A DNA stretch of 64,000 nucleotides from Rugalucina vietnamica (lineage: Eukaryota > Mollusca > Bivalvia > Lucinida > Lucinidae): NCBI GenBank assembly GCA_964017185.1, contig OZ024870.1:61048812-61112811 (forward strand), written 5' to 3'. Position 1 is the first letter of the stretch; every line of letters begins with the position of its first letter. Below the pieces are notes generated by a model. That model made no database searches. It saw only the letters and a list, made by a program, of their open reading frames with translations, and was not told where the DNA came from. Shown piece after piece: positions 33,131 through 44,692 of this stretch. A program made the position numbers and the translations under genes.

Positions 33131-33343
33131 TGAGGCCCTCCCAATTTTGGGGATTCAGGGAGAAGGGTTATTTATTTTCAGGGATTTGGGGAGAAGGGCC
33201 AATTATTTTCAGGGATTTGGGGAGCTTTGGGAGTTTTAGGGAGCAGGGAGCTGAGGAAAACCATTTTAGGGAGCTGGGGAGAAAGGTCATTTTTCTTTCA
33301 GGGAGCAGGGAGCAAAGACCCCCCCCCCCCTGGGAGGGCCTCT
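33131..33343. mobile_element. Small MITE with gaggccctccca ends
   Basis: Ends 'gaggccctccca' and 'tgggagggcctc' are inverted. The interior holds short tandem units (cagggatttggggaga..) and a run of C. The flanking duplication is unclear. Confidence 0.65.
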
Positions 33344-33597
33344 CTACTGCTTTCTGTATATTTTATACCTTTTTTTTTATTATAAGAACATCAATATGTT
33401 TAAAATTGCTGAATTGCTGTTAAACAAAAATTGAAAACAAGTATAAGTTTTCTTCAAAAATATGAAAACAAGAATAGGCTTTCCACTTATCACAATAGGC
33501 AATCCACTTATCCCTGATGTCAGTGGCAGAAACCAGTGTTTAAGTTAATCACAAAGACATCAGCAGTAGGGCACAACCTTTAAATCGATATATTATA

Positions 33598-34911
33598 CAG
33601 AGATGGGGTCAATTACTTTTGAAAGTAATGAATTACATTACCATTACATTGCATTTTCTTCATTACCATTACCATTACCATTACACCCTTTTTAGAAAAG
33701 TAATCATTACCATTACCATTACATTGGAAATGTAATCATTACCATTACACATTACTTTTTGTCCCGATATGACGGACTTGTCCCAATTTGGCGGATTTGA
33801 ACAAAGTTCACTTTGGAATAAACATACAATTACAAGTGCCTGACATTATTAAATTTTTATACTGATACCTTACCAAAAATGAGTGTACTGGACAAATTCT
33901 CCCTCAGACATTTGCCCCAATTTGAAAAATGATGTTTGCGGATATCTGCGGCACACCAACTCAGGAGAAGGTTAGACATATTAAAACAAGACTGTCTGCA
34001 ACTGCTTCTTTGTGCAACAAAAAAAGTAAGATTTGTAAAATCTGTTTATAGAGGAATATCTTAATTCTTTTGAAATTCTTTTTCTTTATTCATGTAAGCT
34101 GACTATCAAATTTGAAAGGACTGTTTCACAAAAACAAATTATCACTGGATGAAGTTGTTTAATATGTTTAATATGATGTTTTGCTTTGAGTTAAAATCAA
34201 TTTTCATTTTTATTAAAGTTAACTGTCATGTTTTTGTATGCACAGCTAACTTGTTTTATGTTTTTGCAAGATTAAAATTGAAGCCCCTTGTTACTTTATA
34301 GACTGATTCATGTGTGCATCTGTCAAACAATGTATCAGGGTAGTCTTTAATTTGAGTTAATCTTGAGGAACTGTTTTCACACTTTGCAAACTCTTTTGTT
34401 CTACTTTGTCACCTTTAGTAACAACAGAGTAGATTATTAAGGTTGATTTAGATAGATGTATTGCTTTAGAATTGAATTGTACCATAGTGAACAATAATAA
34501 AAAAATATTACCTTCAGGGAATATAGGATTTTTAAATCCTAAATCAACAATAATATTGTTTTTCATCAACATCATCATCATAACTGTTGTTCTCTTTGTT
34601 TCTAACATTATATAAATTTACAACTTGGTGAAGAAAATGTATTTGGTTATTCATTTGCTGTTGAACCACATCATCCTGAACTGATGCACAGAATGTGAAG
34701 TTGTAGAAGCTGTATCATTTTTGATATACAAAGTAATAATAATGTAATGAGAAGTAATGGTGGCATTACAGGCATTTCTTCAATTGTAATTCATTAAATT
34801 ACCATTACTTGTAATGATAAAATCCTTCATTACACATTACTTTTCATTACTTTGAAATTTGTAATGCATTACAATGCATTACCATTACACATTACCATTA
34901 CCCCATCTCTG
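33598..34911. mobile_element. Non-autonomous hAT-type element, TSD ATATTATA
   Basis: TIR CAGAGATGGGGT at both ends, perfect over 12 bp. A perfect 8 bp duplication ATATTATA occupies 33590-33597 and 34912-34919. Subterminal arrays of ATTACC lie at both ends. 1314 bp, no transposase ORF. The TIR differs by one base from the element at 31725. Confidence 0.93.
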
Positions 34912-35512
34912 ATATTATATCTAGAAGGAGATATGCCTAATTACCATATATTTCGAACGAAATATACCCTATTATAATATATCTAAATTGACATATAATA
35001 TGTCAATCTAAATATCATTATATATTTCGATCGAGATATATTTTTTCCTTCATCTGAACACGTGATCATTTTGCGTAATGCGCAGTCTCTCATCGAGTTT
35101 CGCATAGCGCGAAGGTTTGAATTTTGTGCAGAAACAAATTTCCAACAAAAAATCCAGCGTCATCGAAAAGTTCACCAGGGAAGTTATGTACAGTTTGGAT
35201 TTGAATATACTCGTCGTCCGATTTACATGAGTCAACACTATTTTACTTGCTCAACATAACGACATAAAGCACTAGGGAAGCTCCAAGAAGTGTTAATTAT
35301 ATCTAAAATGTTTGGACTGGTTAGATTATATGACTTAACGTCCATATCAGCAATTTTTCAGTCATATTGGGAAGGAGCCAACGCTTTCTGTATGTAAACC
35401 AGAAGTCAAGGGAGCTTAAAATTTTGCCCAATGGCTCTTCACGACAAGATAACGTACGATCTCGCCGGGGACCTCTCTGTACGTAAATAAATCATTCTTC
35501 TATTTCTTCTTC

Positions 35513-35579
35513 TTTTTCTTCTTCTTCTTCTTCTTCTTCTACTTCTACTTCTTCTTCTTTTTCTTCTTCTTTCAAAGAG
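35513..35579 (+). repeat. TTC microsatellite
   Basis: Imperfect (ttc)n tract with ttt and tac interruptions. Confidence 0.9.
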
Positions 35580-35689
35580 TGACTCTACCACAATGCCAGG
35601 CAACAAGCATTTATCTCGATGAACAGACTGTTCAATGAGAGCGTGACTGCAAATGAAACCAGCGATCTCTCAATGTTAACTAAACTAAA

Positions 35690-35830
35690 CGGATAAGGGC
35701 GGCAAACCGATGCGACTTTGCCCATCCCCGCCCGTTGGGGCCGTGAGAAATAGATGGGCTGCCAGACAGAGCTTATAACTGAGTGATCGACCACACGATA
35801 ACTGGTTAACCACTTAGGTCTGAAACTGCC
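35690..35830 (+). repeat. Dispersed repeat G, partial
   Basis: 'gaaatagatgggctgcc' and 'actggttaaccacttaggtc' are reverse complements of phrases in 36345-36605 and 37370-37670. Confidence 0.7.
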
Positions 35831-36204
35831 TAGGAAAAGTTATAAGCTTTAGTTGTTGTGTGGTTATATGTCTTCAGCACGTATTTTTAAGCATATCACG
35901 ACATCACAATGTTGGGTAGAAGTCCCATTGAAAGGCAGCAACATCCCAATAAGACCATAGATGTTGACTCGAACGTAAAGCAACACATTCAAACAATAAA
36001 CCTATATGATCGAATCCCGGGATCAAACAACATATTCACACTCGTCTCACAAATGCTCGGCGCGGGGCTCGAATCAACACTGGCCAGAGCTGTACCATGA
36101 TGCAACTCGGCAAGGGACAGTCAAACTCGGTTGCAGTTACGCTAAATGGCGATGGGTACATTATTTGCATGGCTCCTCGTCCTCCAGGGAGTTAATATGC
36201 CTTG

Positions 36205-36305
36205 CTCAAGGACAACACGGTGCTGCCAGTGCCACGGTGATCGATCCCATGACCTCTCGATTCGGATTCCCATGCTTTACCACTACGTCACCACGCTCCC
36301 TATTT
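36205..36305 (-). mobile_element. tRNA-derived SINE head, degenerate
   Basis: The minus strand reads 'gtagtggtaaagc' (A-box-like), then 'tcgagaggtcatgggatcgatc' (B-box region; 22 nt apart from mutations), then 'ccttgagcaaggc'. The layout is that of a tRNA-like SINE 5' part, without a foldable cloverleaf checked. Confidence 0.5.
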
Positions 36306-36307
36306 GT

Positions 36308-36605
36308 TTTATGTTTGTTTGTTCGTTTGTTTGTTTGGTTGTTTGAATTGGTGTTTAACGTCCCAGTCAAAAGCTAATGGTCATGTCGGGACGCTGCCTC
36401 GAGTTGTGTGGGACTTTTACCAAAAATTAGGACGTCATGACATCCAATAAGGGCTTCGAATATAACCACCAAACGAACCACTTTTCTGGGCAGGCTCAGA
36501 CCTGAGCGGTTAACCAGTAATCAGATGGTCAGTCAGTAGCGAAGAAGCTTTGCTTGGAGGCACAGGCAGCCCATCTATTTCTTTTAGGTCCCAATGGAAG
36601 GACAG
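36308..36605 (-). repeat. Dispersed repeat G with (CAAA)n tail
   Basis: On the minus strand it ends in (CAAA)n. It shares 'aacgtcccagtcaa', 'ggtcatgtcgggacg', 'agacctgagcggttaacc' and 'cagcccatctatttc' with 37361-37670. The tail suggests a retroposon. Confidence 0.75.
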
Positions 36606-36834
36606 TAAACGAGGTCTTAACACACAGGAAACGAGGACATTAGCATATAAGCCAAACGCGCGCCGGTTGTGTTGACAATAATGTAAAATTCAACATACGT
36701 CAGGAGCACATCGGAGGCACGTTAGAAACGCGTTACATGCGCGCTTTGTACGCTTGGTGCACGCCTCGGTGTACGTTGATATAGTATATGCATTTCACAC
36801 GCCAGGTGATTGCTCATGACATAAATATAACCAT

Positions 36835-37060
36835 GAAAATACGTTACATGTAGGGTATAATTATGACATCACATTAGGTCATTATATTTTTGTCATATTG
36901 ACGTTGCATGAAGGTTATACGCCTGACGTCACTTTAGGTCATCATATTTTCGTCACACTGACGTAGTTATAACGTCGTACGACGTGACCACCATAATGTA
37001 ACCCTAATGTGACGTCAACTTTACGTCATGTGCCTGCTGGGACGTCGCTGTAGGTCGGTG
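36835..37060. other. ACGT-rich cluster with CRE-like sites
   Basis: About 226 bp with many 'acgt' cores, including tgacgtcac, tgacgtag, gacgtcaac and acgtcatg, interleaved with 'ttaggtcat'. Within the inner TIR element. Confidence 0.5.
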
Positions 37061-37360
37061 CGCACTCCACGCGGGAAGGGCTCAAAAGGCTTTTTAAGCA
37101 TGCTTAAAAATTTTCTCGAATCTCGGCGTGAATCGGTCGTGTGTCTAAGCTGGAAATCACCGTCACTCGGTTAGTACCATCTACAACAGATTAGCCAGTT
37201 AAATACGTTTCGAATAGGTTCCACGCGCGTTACAGGCGCGTTGAATACGCTTTGAACGCGTTTGGCGCATATTTTTAACAAATATTTGTTCAGTAACGTG
37301 CCCCAAGCGTGTATGAGACGCGCGTTTAACGTTTGCTGCGCGCCTATAGCACCTGCTTAG

Positions 37361-37670
37361 TGTTTGTTTGTTTGTTTGAATTGATGCTTTACGTCCCAGT
37401 CAACAGCTAAGGTCATGTCGGGACGTTGCCTCCACTTTATGGGACTTTTAACCAAAATGAGGATGTCAAGACATTCAACAAGTGCTTAAAATATAACCAT
37501 CCAACAAAGCCACACATGCTTATATGTGTGGACGGTTTGACTTGTAACCACTTTTCCTGGGAAAGCTAAGACCTGAGCGGTTAACCAGTAATCAGGTGGA
37601 ACAAGCTTTGCCTGGAGGCCCAAGCAGCCCATCTATTTCTTTAAGTCCCAATGGGCGGGGTCTTCCTGCT
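37361..37670 (-). repeat. Dispersed repeat G, second copy with (CAAA)n tail
   Basis: Same phrases as 36308-36605; it begins with (gtttgtttg) on the plus strand and ends 'cccaatgggcggggtctt'. Confidence 0.75.
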
Positions 37671-37699
37671 TAGTGTGTCTGCGACGTAACAGAAAACGT

Positions 37700-37753
37700 A
37701 CTTTATTTTATTTTATTTTATTTATTTATTTATTTATTTTTTTTTTTTTTTTT
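37700..37753 (+). repeat. TTTA microsatellite plus poly(T)
   Basis: (tttta)n, (ttta)n, then about 18 T. Confidence 0.9.
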
Positions 37754-38199
37754 GCGTTTTGAGATTTTCTTTTTCATACGTCTGGCAGACGCTTTAGTCA
37801 CGCGCTAATGTGTGACTGCTAAAACGAGTTAAAGAAACAAATTATTTTTATACGTCCAAAATCTTCAGCGTGTTGAGAATTTTCATACACCCGGGGCGCG
37901 TTTGGGTTATACGCTTATGTTCTATCTGCAGGAAACCACGGATTTATAAATTATAACGTTGTATCTCCCGAGACCGCCCGCTGCTTGCAAAATCATGCAT
38001 TTGTATCAGACCGAGAAGAAAAGCTTATCTTGTGGCTCTAGTTCAACAAAGATAGTGGAAAATATATAAAACTGTTTGTACCACCCAGTAAATTTATATT
38101 ACTGACCGCTCCGATGCGGTACTTCTGTTGTAGTCCTACTTGTTTTATGTTTTGCTCCTTTTATCTACGTTTTCAAAGCGTTGTTGAATCGCAGATTCC

Positions 38200-38720
38200 A
38201 CACGTGTGAAATCGGCGGCACTTAATCATAAAATCTGTGAATATCTGGTATTATTTTCATATGTGAAAAATTTGTACCAAATTTTCACATGCGGGACGAG
38301 TCAGTGTTTTGATGTGTGAAGAATTGGTTTGGATTCATCACATCTTTGAAGAACTGGTATCAATTTTACTCAGATGTGAAAGCTTGGTACTTAATGTTCA
38401 CATATAATGCTATAAATATTGAAGAATCAGTGGAATTAAAGGCAAAACCACTTCACATGGGTGGTTTTCGTGAGTGCGAAGAATACGTACATGAAATTTG
38501 ATTACATGCGCCTATCTCACATGCGTGTGAAATGGGATGAAATTCGTTACAAACCAATTTGTTACCAATTCTTCGCCGGCTGGGAGGATTTGGTACTAAT
38601 AATTCACATAAGAACTCAAGTTGCGAAATGTGACAATTGTGGTTCAAGAACGTGTTTCCGTGTTAGAAGATTTAGTACCGATTTGTGTCAATTCTACACA
38701 TCTGGAAAAAAAAATCATAC
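38200..38720. repeat. Degenerate periodic 'tgtgaa..ttggtac' region
   Basis: Recurrent tgtgaa/ttcaca and ttggtac/gtaccaa words alternate in both orientations at about 25-45 bp spacing. This looks like an eroded array of short inverted units. No ORF supported. Confidence 0.5.
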
Positions 38721-38854
38721 TAGTTCTTCACAGACGTTATAGAAATTCGTACCGTCAGAAACAGAAAAAAATACGAAAAGGCAATGATCAGGAAATGGGG
38801 CAATCAGAAAGAAATTCCCACTCCATAAACCGAGGGGTGGGAAAAACTAAAATG

Positions 38855-39010
38855 ACACTTAGGTACTTATACCATGAAAATATGTCGTAAGGCGAGTGAG
38901 CAGCTATTCCCCAATAGGCGGCCACTCAGTTACCCGAACTGAACTAAAAATATGAAAACGCACATAAGGCTCAAACAGCACAAAAATTCGACTCCAAAAC
39001 ACAAAACAAC
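38855..39010 (+). repeat. Dispersed repeat shared with 59815-59990
   Basis: Shared phrases: 'ggtacttata', 'gagcagctattccc', 'gccactcagttaccc' and 'atgaaaacgca'. Confidence 0.7.
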
Positions 39011-39525
39011 TAGAACCACAACAGAAGTATCGCCTTGGAACGATATTGAAGACATTTGAAGTTTTAGTATTAATTTCACCGCCTCCACCCCGCCATCGAA
39101 ATTTAACATACACAAATGTCACACTTCCAAAATGTGCCTTGTTGGTACCTATTTTTACACAAATGTGAAATTAAAAAAAAAAACGGTTCAGCAAGGCTAT
39201 CATCCATGTCGAGAGCATCAACACGTTATTGGAATGGTGCTGGTACCGGTGAACCAATTTAAATTTATGCTTCCTGCGTCTGGATGCCTCAACTTTTTGA
39301 TATCCCGGAACATCTCTGATATATTGAAACGAGAGAAGGAAATATATAAGAATGATTGCTAAAAAACAAGTAGGTCATGGACCAGCATTATTAACGGAGT
39401 GGGGACTTGTTAAACGATGGCAAAGCTTCATACGATGAGATGGTTCATGTATCTTGGCGAGTTCTAGCACACTGGAGTTTTCAAAAATAAGCAACTCGAT
39501 GATCGTGTTAATACAGTCCTCTAAG

Positions 39526-39740
39526 GCACACAGCGGATAAGCTAAATGCACTGTAAAAAAGGAGTCATGAGTTCGATCCCATCCTTCTCCACTCCTCCGG
39601 GTGAGACTTTAAGCCGAGGTCCCACGACAATCTTCCATGATAAACAGATGACAAGGACGTATTGTGACGAGGCTACAGACTTTGTGACCTTTTGTTAAGT
39701 CCAAGGGACCTAGTCTTCAGACCTGACTGTCAGATAAAAT
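39526..39740 (+). mobile_element. tRNA-derived SINE, degenerate
   Basis: An A-box-like 'cagcggataagc' is followed about 35 nt later by a good B box 'gagttcgatccc', then a non-tRNA body. No clear tail or target duplication. Confidence 0.5.
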
Positions 39741-40034
39741 CTGAACACACGGAATCGTTTAAACACCAACAAGATGATATTTAAGATGTTTGTCCGTCGC
39801 CAGGTTGAACTAGGCCATGTTAGTTGCAGACTAAGTTGCGGGCATATTCCAATCCATAGTATATCTAAATCAACAAATTACATAGATCAGCTAGATAAGC
39901 CGCAATCCGTTTCACTTTGTCACCTAGCTCTACTTCCGCGTGGTGTGGAGAGTTATCAAGGAACACCGATGGGAACATCCTGACTACAAATTACGTATAC
40001 ATGTTGCTATGGGGCGAAAACTTTTGAAAATTTT

Positions 40035-40375
40035 TGTCAATTGAGACATAATATGTCAAACGAAATATATATTTTAACCGGATGTAGAGCTGTATATCTC
40101 GAAGTAGATATTATATTTAATTCGAATAGTTTGTGTTTATATCTAGATTTAGATATGATATCTAGTTTTAGATACTATATTAAAAAGGAGACATTTTGAC
40201 AATATATGTCAGTTTAGATATAATATGTAAAACGAAGTATAGATAAACCGGATGTAGAGTTATATATCTAGAAGGAGATACTATATGTAAATTCAAATAT
40301 TTTGTGTTTATATCTAGATTTAGATATGATATCTAGTTTTAGATACTATATGAAAAAGGAAATATTATATATCGA
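40035..40375. repeat. ~165 bp tandem duplication at the right end of the inner TIR element
   Basis: 'aaccggatgtagag' and 'tttatatctagatttagata' occur twice (about 40078 and 40245; 40137 and 40310). The unit contains self-complementary atatctaga words. Confidence 0.8.
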
Positions 40376-40739
40376 TTTAACGGTTGTGCCCTACTGATCA
40401 GTGGAGGACAGAAATGTAACTTCCAGGAGTTAGAAAGAAGATTTTAACATTCCCATTAAAATTATGTATGCTGGATATTATCATAAATCAGTGGTAACAT
40501 TAGGAAAAAACATGTTTTGTAAAATAATTCTCTGATGAATTTTCAAAACAATTGTATCAAAAGAAGTAAATGGCCAAGGTTTACAGATTTATCATAACAA
40601 AATTTTGCAATTTTCAACTTTTTACTTCATTTTTTGAAATTTTGCACATTTCTGTGCATATTTCAAACCTCAATGGAGGTTAGAAACCTTGATTGAGGTA
40701 CACTACCTGAATCCTGGCTTGAGCAGAACCTGTTATGTT

Positions 40740-41357
40740 GACACATGAAATTGAATGATTTCTCAATTCTGTTTAGGTACAGCATATGTCACAGATACTG
40801 CATGTGTGCAATAACTGTTTGGAACCTGAGGATTTAGAGAGAGCTGTATATTACAACCAAACACTAACTGCACCTAATTTTCTTAACTGTAAGGCTAAGG
40901 TATTGATATCATTTCAACTAATTTCTAAGCCTAAGCAGGGACAGTATATTTACAGGGATCTGAAACTTCAGTACTGCTATTATCATTTTCCAATGTATGC
41001 ATGACTTGGAGTCAGGCCAGGTTTTAGAATATGCCCAATAGGTATTTACATGGAGAATAAGTAAGAAAATATGTGTTTATAGTGGTCAGTTTCTATGAAC
41101 TACTCCTTCTTCTATATTGCATTTTTATTCAAGCAAAACACGTCATCTGTTTAAGCACATATTGGGCTGTTGTTTGATGTCAAGTTTGAATAGATACACC
41201 AAAAATTACACCTAAGCCATCTGTATAAAAATGAAGAAAAATTGTTTTCTTCCAGAAGAAGTTTTTTTTTTGCCTCTTTTGTAACAGCCTTTTTATATAA
41301 AAGTATTCACTCAATCAATTTGAATTTTATATAAAACAACACTGGAACAGTTCATCT
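40740..41357. other. AT-rich sequence without recognised feature
   Basis: A 72-codon open frame (40786-41004) shows no family signal. Nothing else supported. Confidence 0.35.
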
Positions 41358-41375
41358 TTAGAATGGTATATTTAA

Positions 41376-41547
41376 GAAATAGATCAGCTCTAGCAGTGAA
41401 TTGTTGAGTAATAATTCACTGTTTGGAGGTCAGTTGTAAAGAAGATCAAATCACGAGCGCGTAGCGCGAGTGATTTATCTTCTTACAACTGACCGACAAA
41501 CAGTGAATTATTACTCAACAATTCACGCACTTGAGCTGATCTATTTC
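41376..41547. repeat. Long foldback (arms ~85 bp)
   Basis: 'gaaatagatcagctc' at the left pairs with 'gagctgatctatttc' at the right, and the inversion continues almost to the centre (gcgcg near 41462). Probably one end of a larger element that runs to about 41840. Confidence 0.85.
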
Positions 41548-42597
41548 GATTCTAACACAGAATAAACGGAATAAATGTTGCTGAAACCGTCAATATCGTT
41601 CAGCTTTCCACCATTGCATTGCAGATATCCCGCCAAATATTTGACTGTAATGCTGGTATTTACACACACTTATCACGTTTGTTGTGCGCTAAAACGACGT
41701 TTCACCGTCTAACGCTGCTTTGTGGGATAGCTGACGTCACAAATGCCGCAAAGTAACGTCACGCTTATTCGCCCAGTGAAATTGTTGCACAATATAACAC
41801 GTTTTTTTACCATTGGCTATATAGGCCAGGTGTGTTAGAATTCTTTTTCAGTTATGTTCAGTATGCTTGTAGGAGTATTTTGTAAAACACAGGCAGTGTT
41901 TGGAATATTTTGCCTTATTAAATTGCATAGTCAATTATTGAAATACCTGTCCAGCCCAGTCCAAGTGGCAAGACAAGCATATTCTATAAATAGGGCTAGA
42001 GTCCAATCACTTCTATTATAGCAAACACACATGTGTTTGCTTTAAGATTACATGTGTACACATAAGAACAAGAACAACAACAACAATAGCTGATCGCTTA
42101 AACCGGAAGGTAAATTCTGTGTACGGGCATTTTCAGATGTCGGGAAATTTGTACTTTATTTTTCTTTTCTTGACCTATACATTTTTCTTTGTGAAACGTA
42201 CTTCCATCGGTCCTATTTCAGATCAAATTTGTTTACAAAACTGTGAGAAAATATTAAAAGCAAAATTTACAAATTCAGACGACGATCTCTGGTCTCTAGG
42301 TAACACGGTTTACCGGAGTTTTTTTCCAGTTTCAGGTTCGAGCCGAGCAAACCGAGCCACAAAAGGACGTTTGGGGCGCGAATAGTTTCTCTCTCGATTC
42401 GAACACCCCAAACATTTCTAACAGGTCGTTTCGGCCCCATTAGTATCGATCTGTCAGATACTCAACGTGTCGTTTCGGTCCCAACAGTCGTTTCGGCTTT
42501 TAGTCGGAGACCCTTCACTAGGACACACCAAACCCTCTTGTTTCGGTTTTTTAGCCAAATTATTTATACCTTTTTCAATCTTTCAAGTTTACATTCC
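41548..42597. other. Unannotated sequence
   Basis: Contains CpG-bearing segments (41690-41770 and 42350-42500) and no supported exon. Confidence 0.35.
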
Positions 42598-43632
42598 TTT
42601 TGCTTACCTACCTACATACACCCTGCCACCCACCTACTTCCATCCACCCACCGACCTACCTCCACCCACCCATACACCCACCTGCTATCTACCTACCTAC
42701 TTACATCCACCCACACACACACCCTACAACCTACCTCCACTCACCTACATCCACCCAATCTACCTACCTACCTCCACCCAAATACACATCTACCTACCTA
42801 CCTCCATCCACCCAACTCCAGCCACTCATCAACCTACATACCTGCCTATCAACAAACCCAACACGCATTTCTCCACCCACATATCCAGCTACCTGCCTAC
42901 ATACAACCTACCTACATAAATACCTACCTCTACCAACCCATCTTCATTTCTATCTACTCACCTACCTACCTACCAACCAACTAACCTACCTTACCACCTT
43001 CCTACCTCCACCCACCTACTTGCCTACCTACCTCCACCCCCCTACCTACCTACCTACCTACACACACCACCCATTCATCACATCCAGCTACCTATCTTCC
43101 GACCTACCGGTACCTACCTACCTCCACCCACACACACATCCACCCACCCACCTACCTACCTACCTACATACCTAGCTACCTACCTACCTACCCCCACCCA
43201 TCCACCTACCTATATTACTACCTACACCCACCACCAATTCATCACATCCAGCTACCTATCTTCCGACCTACTTACCTACCTCCACCTACCAACCTACCCC
43301 AACCCACCTACCTACCAAGTTACCTCAACCCACTCACCTACATACCTTACTAATCTACCTACATCCGCCACCCACCTACCTACGTACTTCCACCCCTAAC
43401 TACCTACCACCTACTTACCTACCTCCACTCATCCACCCACCTACCTTTCCATCCAACCACCTTACTGTCTTCCTCCACCCTCTGACCTACCAACCAGTCT
43501 AACCTACCTGCCTACATCTATTAACCAACCCACCTACATCTACTCACCTACCTACGTACGTACGTACGTACGTACCTACCTACCTACCTACCTAACTACC
43601 TGCCTACATGCCTCCAACCTCCACCTACCTAA
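42598..43632 (+). repeat. ~1 kb (CCTA)n / (CCTACCTCCACC)n microsatellite
   Basis: Almost uninterrupted ccta, ccac and ccat words with few G on this strand. Pure cctacc runs lie near 43020-43060 and 43548-43600, and (acgt)n near 43555. Confidence 0.95.
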
Positions 43633-44336
43633 ATGGTGAACCAGGGAGCAGGGAGCTGAGAACTATCTCCTTCATATCAAATCAAAATAGTCTGGTATTC
43701 TCCCACTGGACAGCTGGATAGACACGGAGTCTGAATGGTTTACTGGTGTCACACCAAATTGACACTACTTCACTTGACGATGACGGTAACGATTAAATTA
43801 AGTTAATCAACAAACGTTTCTAGCAAAAGGTTTAGCGTGTGTGTTTGCGGCTAAGGCAGTGTGCCTTTATTTCATATTAGATCACTGGCCTAAGGTACCA
43901 TCATAATTTATCTACAGAGTGTAGATCTGGCCATCTGAGCAATTGTATATATTAACAACAAAAGAGATGACATGCAAGTCATCTAACCTGCCAAAGAAGT
44001 GCCGGAACACGAACAGCAGTAACCTCTAACAGCCTATGGGACAATACAGATCGCGAAAACTAATGACACATGTAATAATGCTATAAATAAACATAATACG
44101 TACCCTCCATTAAAAGAATATGGGCTGAAATAACTTTGCTTTGGTCCTGCATTCTGATAGTCTTCAACAACTCTAAAATTATGTAGATCCATTCTGCAGT
44201 GACAGTGCGTTTTCGGTATTTTTTTTTCCTGTATTTGTATCTATTGACCCAGATGTCGTGCTTACTGAAGCTTCTAGGGTAAAACATTGTACTCATCTTC
44301 TGGTAACTAGACAACTCTGCCCCAAACTCCCCATCA

Positions 44337-44402
44337 GCACTTGGTAATACCGAACTACCTTCTGAAGTCCTCAAAAGAGGTTAAGAAGTATTGGAAGAAA
44401 GA
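44337..44402 (+). repeat. Dispersed repeat shared with 58308-58376
   Basis: Both read 'gcacttggtaatac.gaact' then 'gaagtcctcaa.agaggtt' and end in a gaaagaaa tail. Probably a 3' end of a retroposon. Confidence 0.7.
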
Positions 44403-44460
44403 AAATCAGTGCCAACACTCCGTTGCTTTCCAAGTGAATAGGGATCTTAAAGATTGACGG

Positions 44461-44542
44461 CGTTATTTATTTGAACCTGCTCGGAAGAGGTATACATAAG
44501 CCAGTCAAAAGCCATACACTCTACCGACTTAGCTATCCGGGC
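44461..44542 (-). mobile_element. tRNA-Lys-like SINE head or tRNA pseudogene
   Basis: The minus strand begins 'gcccggatagctaagtcggt' and 'agag', nearly identical to the 5' half of animal tRNA-Lys. A B-box-like 'aggttcaaat' follows about 45 nt later. The anticodon arm and 3' half are degenerate, so it is not a functional tRNA. Confidence 0.6.
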
Positions 44543-44692
44543 ATTCAAATGAGCTATCTGGGTGCCCCACAGGAAAATCTGGGCGTCCCGGTGCATTCCT
44601 TTACCAGAATGGGCTTAGCTTGATTACAGGAATGGAATCTGAATCTGAATAGTTTACTTGTGACACGCCAAATAACATTACTTCACCACGGA

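Larger units (their letters stand above)
33564..40396. mobile_element. Inner TIR element, non-autonomous, TSD ATCAG
   Basis: Termini 'cagtagggcacaacc' and its complement, continuing ..ttaaatcgatatat.., are inverted. ATCAG flanks at 33559-33563 and 40397-40401. A hAT element (33598-34911) sits inside the left TIR. Without it the element is about 5.5 kb. AT-rich ends are full of tatatctaga-type motifs; the interior is GC-richer. No transposase ORF recognised. Confidence 0.8.
31120..40732. mobile_element. Outer TIR element, interrupted by several later insertions
   Basis: Left end 31120 (cagg.tctgctcaagcc..) and right end 40732 are inverted over about 75 bp with scattered mismatches. TTATGT flanks both sides (31114-31119, 40733-40738). 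Removing the insertions (31259-31659, 31725-33016, 33564-40396) leaves about 1.1 kb, so the original was a small non-autonomous DNA element. Superfamily not identified. Confidence 0.78.

Noticed and set aside
38904..39122. Short ORFs of 61-72 codons around 38.3-39.4 kb
   Set aside because: No family similarity, overlapping on both strands, and within a degenerate repeat inside a transposable element.
31114..40738. Polinton/Maverick because of the 6 bp duplication and ~9.6 kb span
   Set aside because: Most of the length is later insertions, the TIRs are only ~75 bp, and no DNA polymerase B, integrase or capsid frame is present.
42467..43175. ORFs of 148-191 codons rich in Pro/Thr/Tyr
   Set aside because: Translations of the CCTA/CCAC microsatellite in three frames; no coding signal.
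44461..44542. Functional tRNA-Lys gene
   Set aside because: Only the 5' half matches tRNA-Lys; the anticodon arm and acceptor 3' strand do not pair. Called as SINE head/pseudogene instead.
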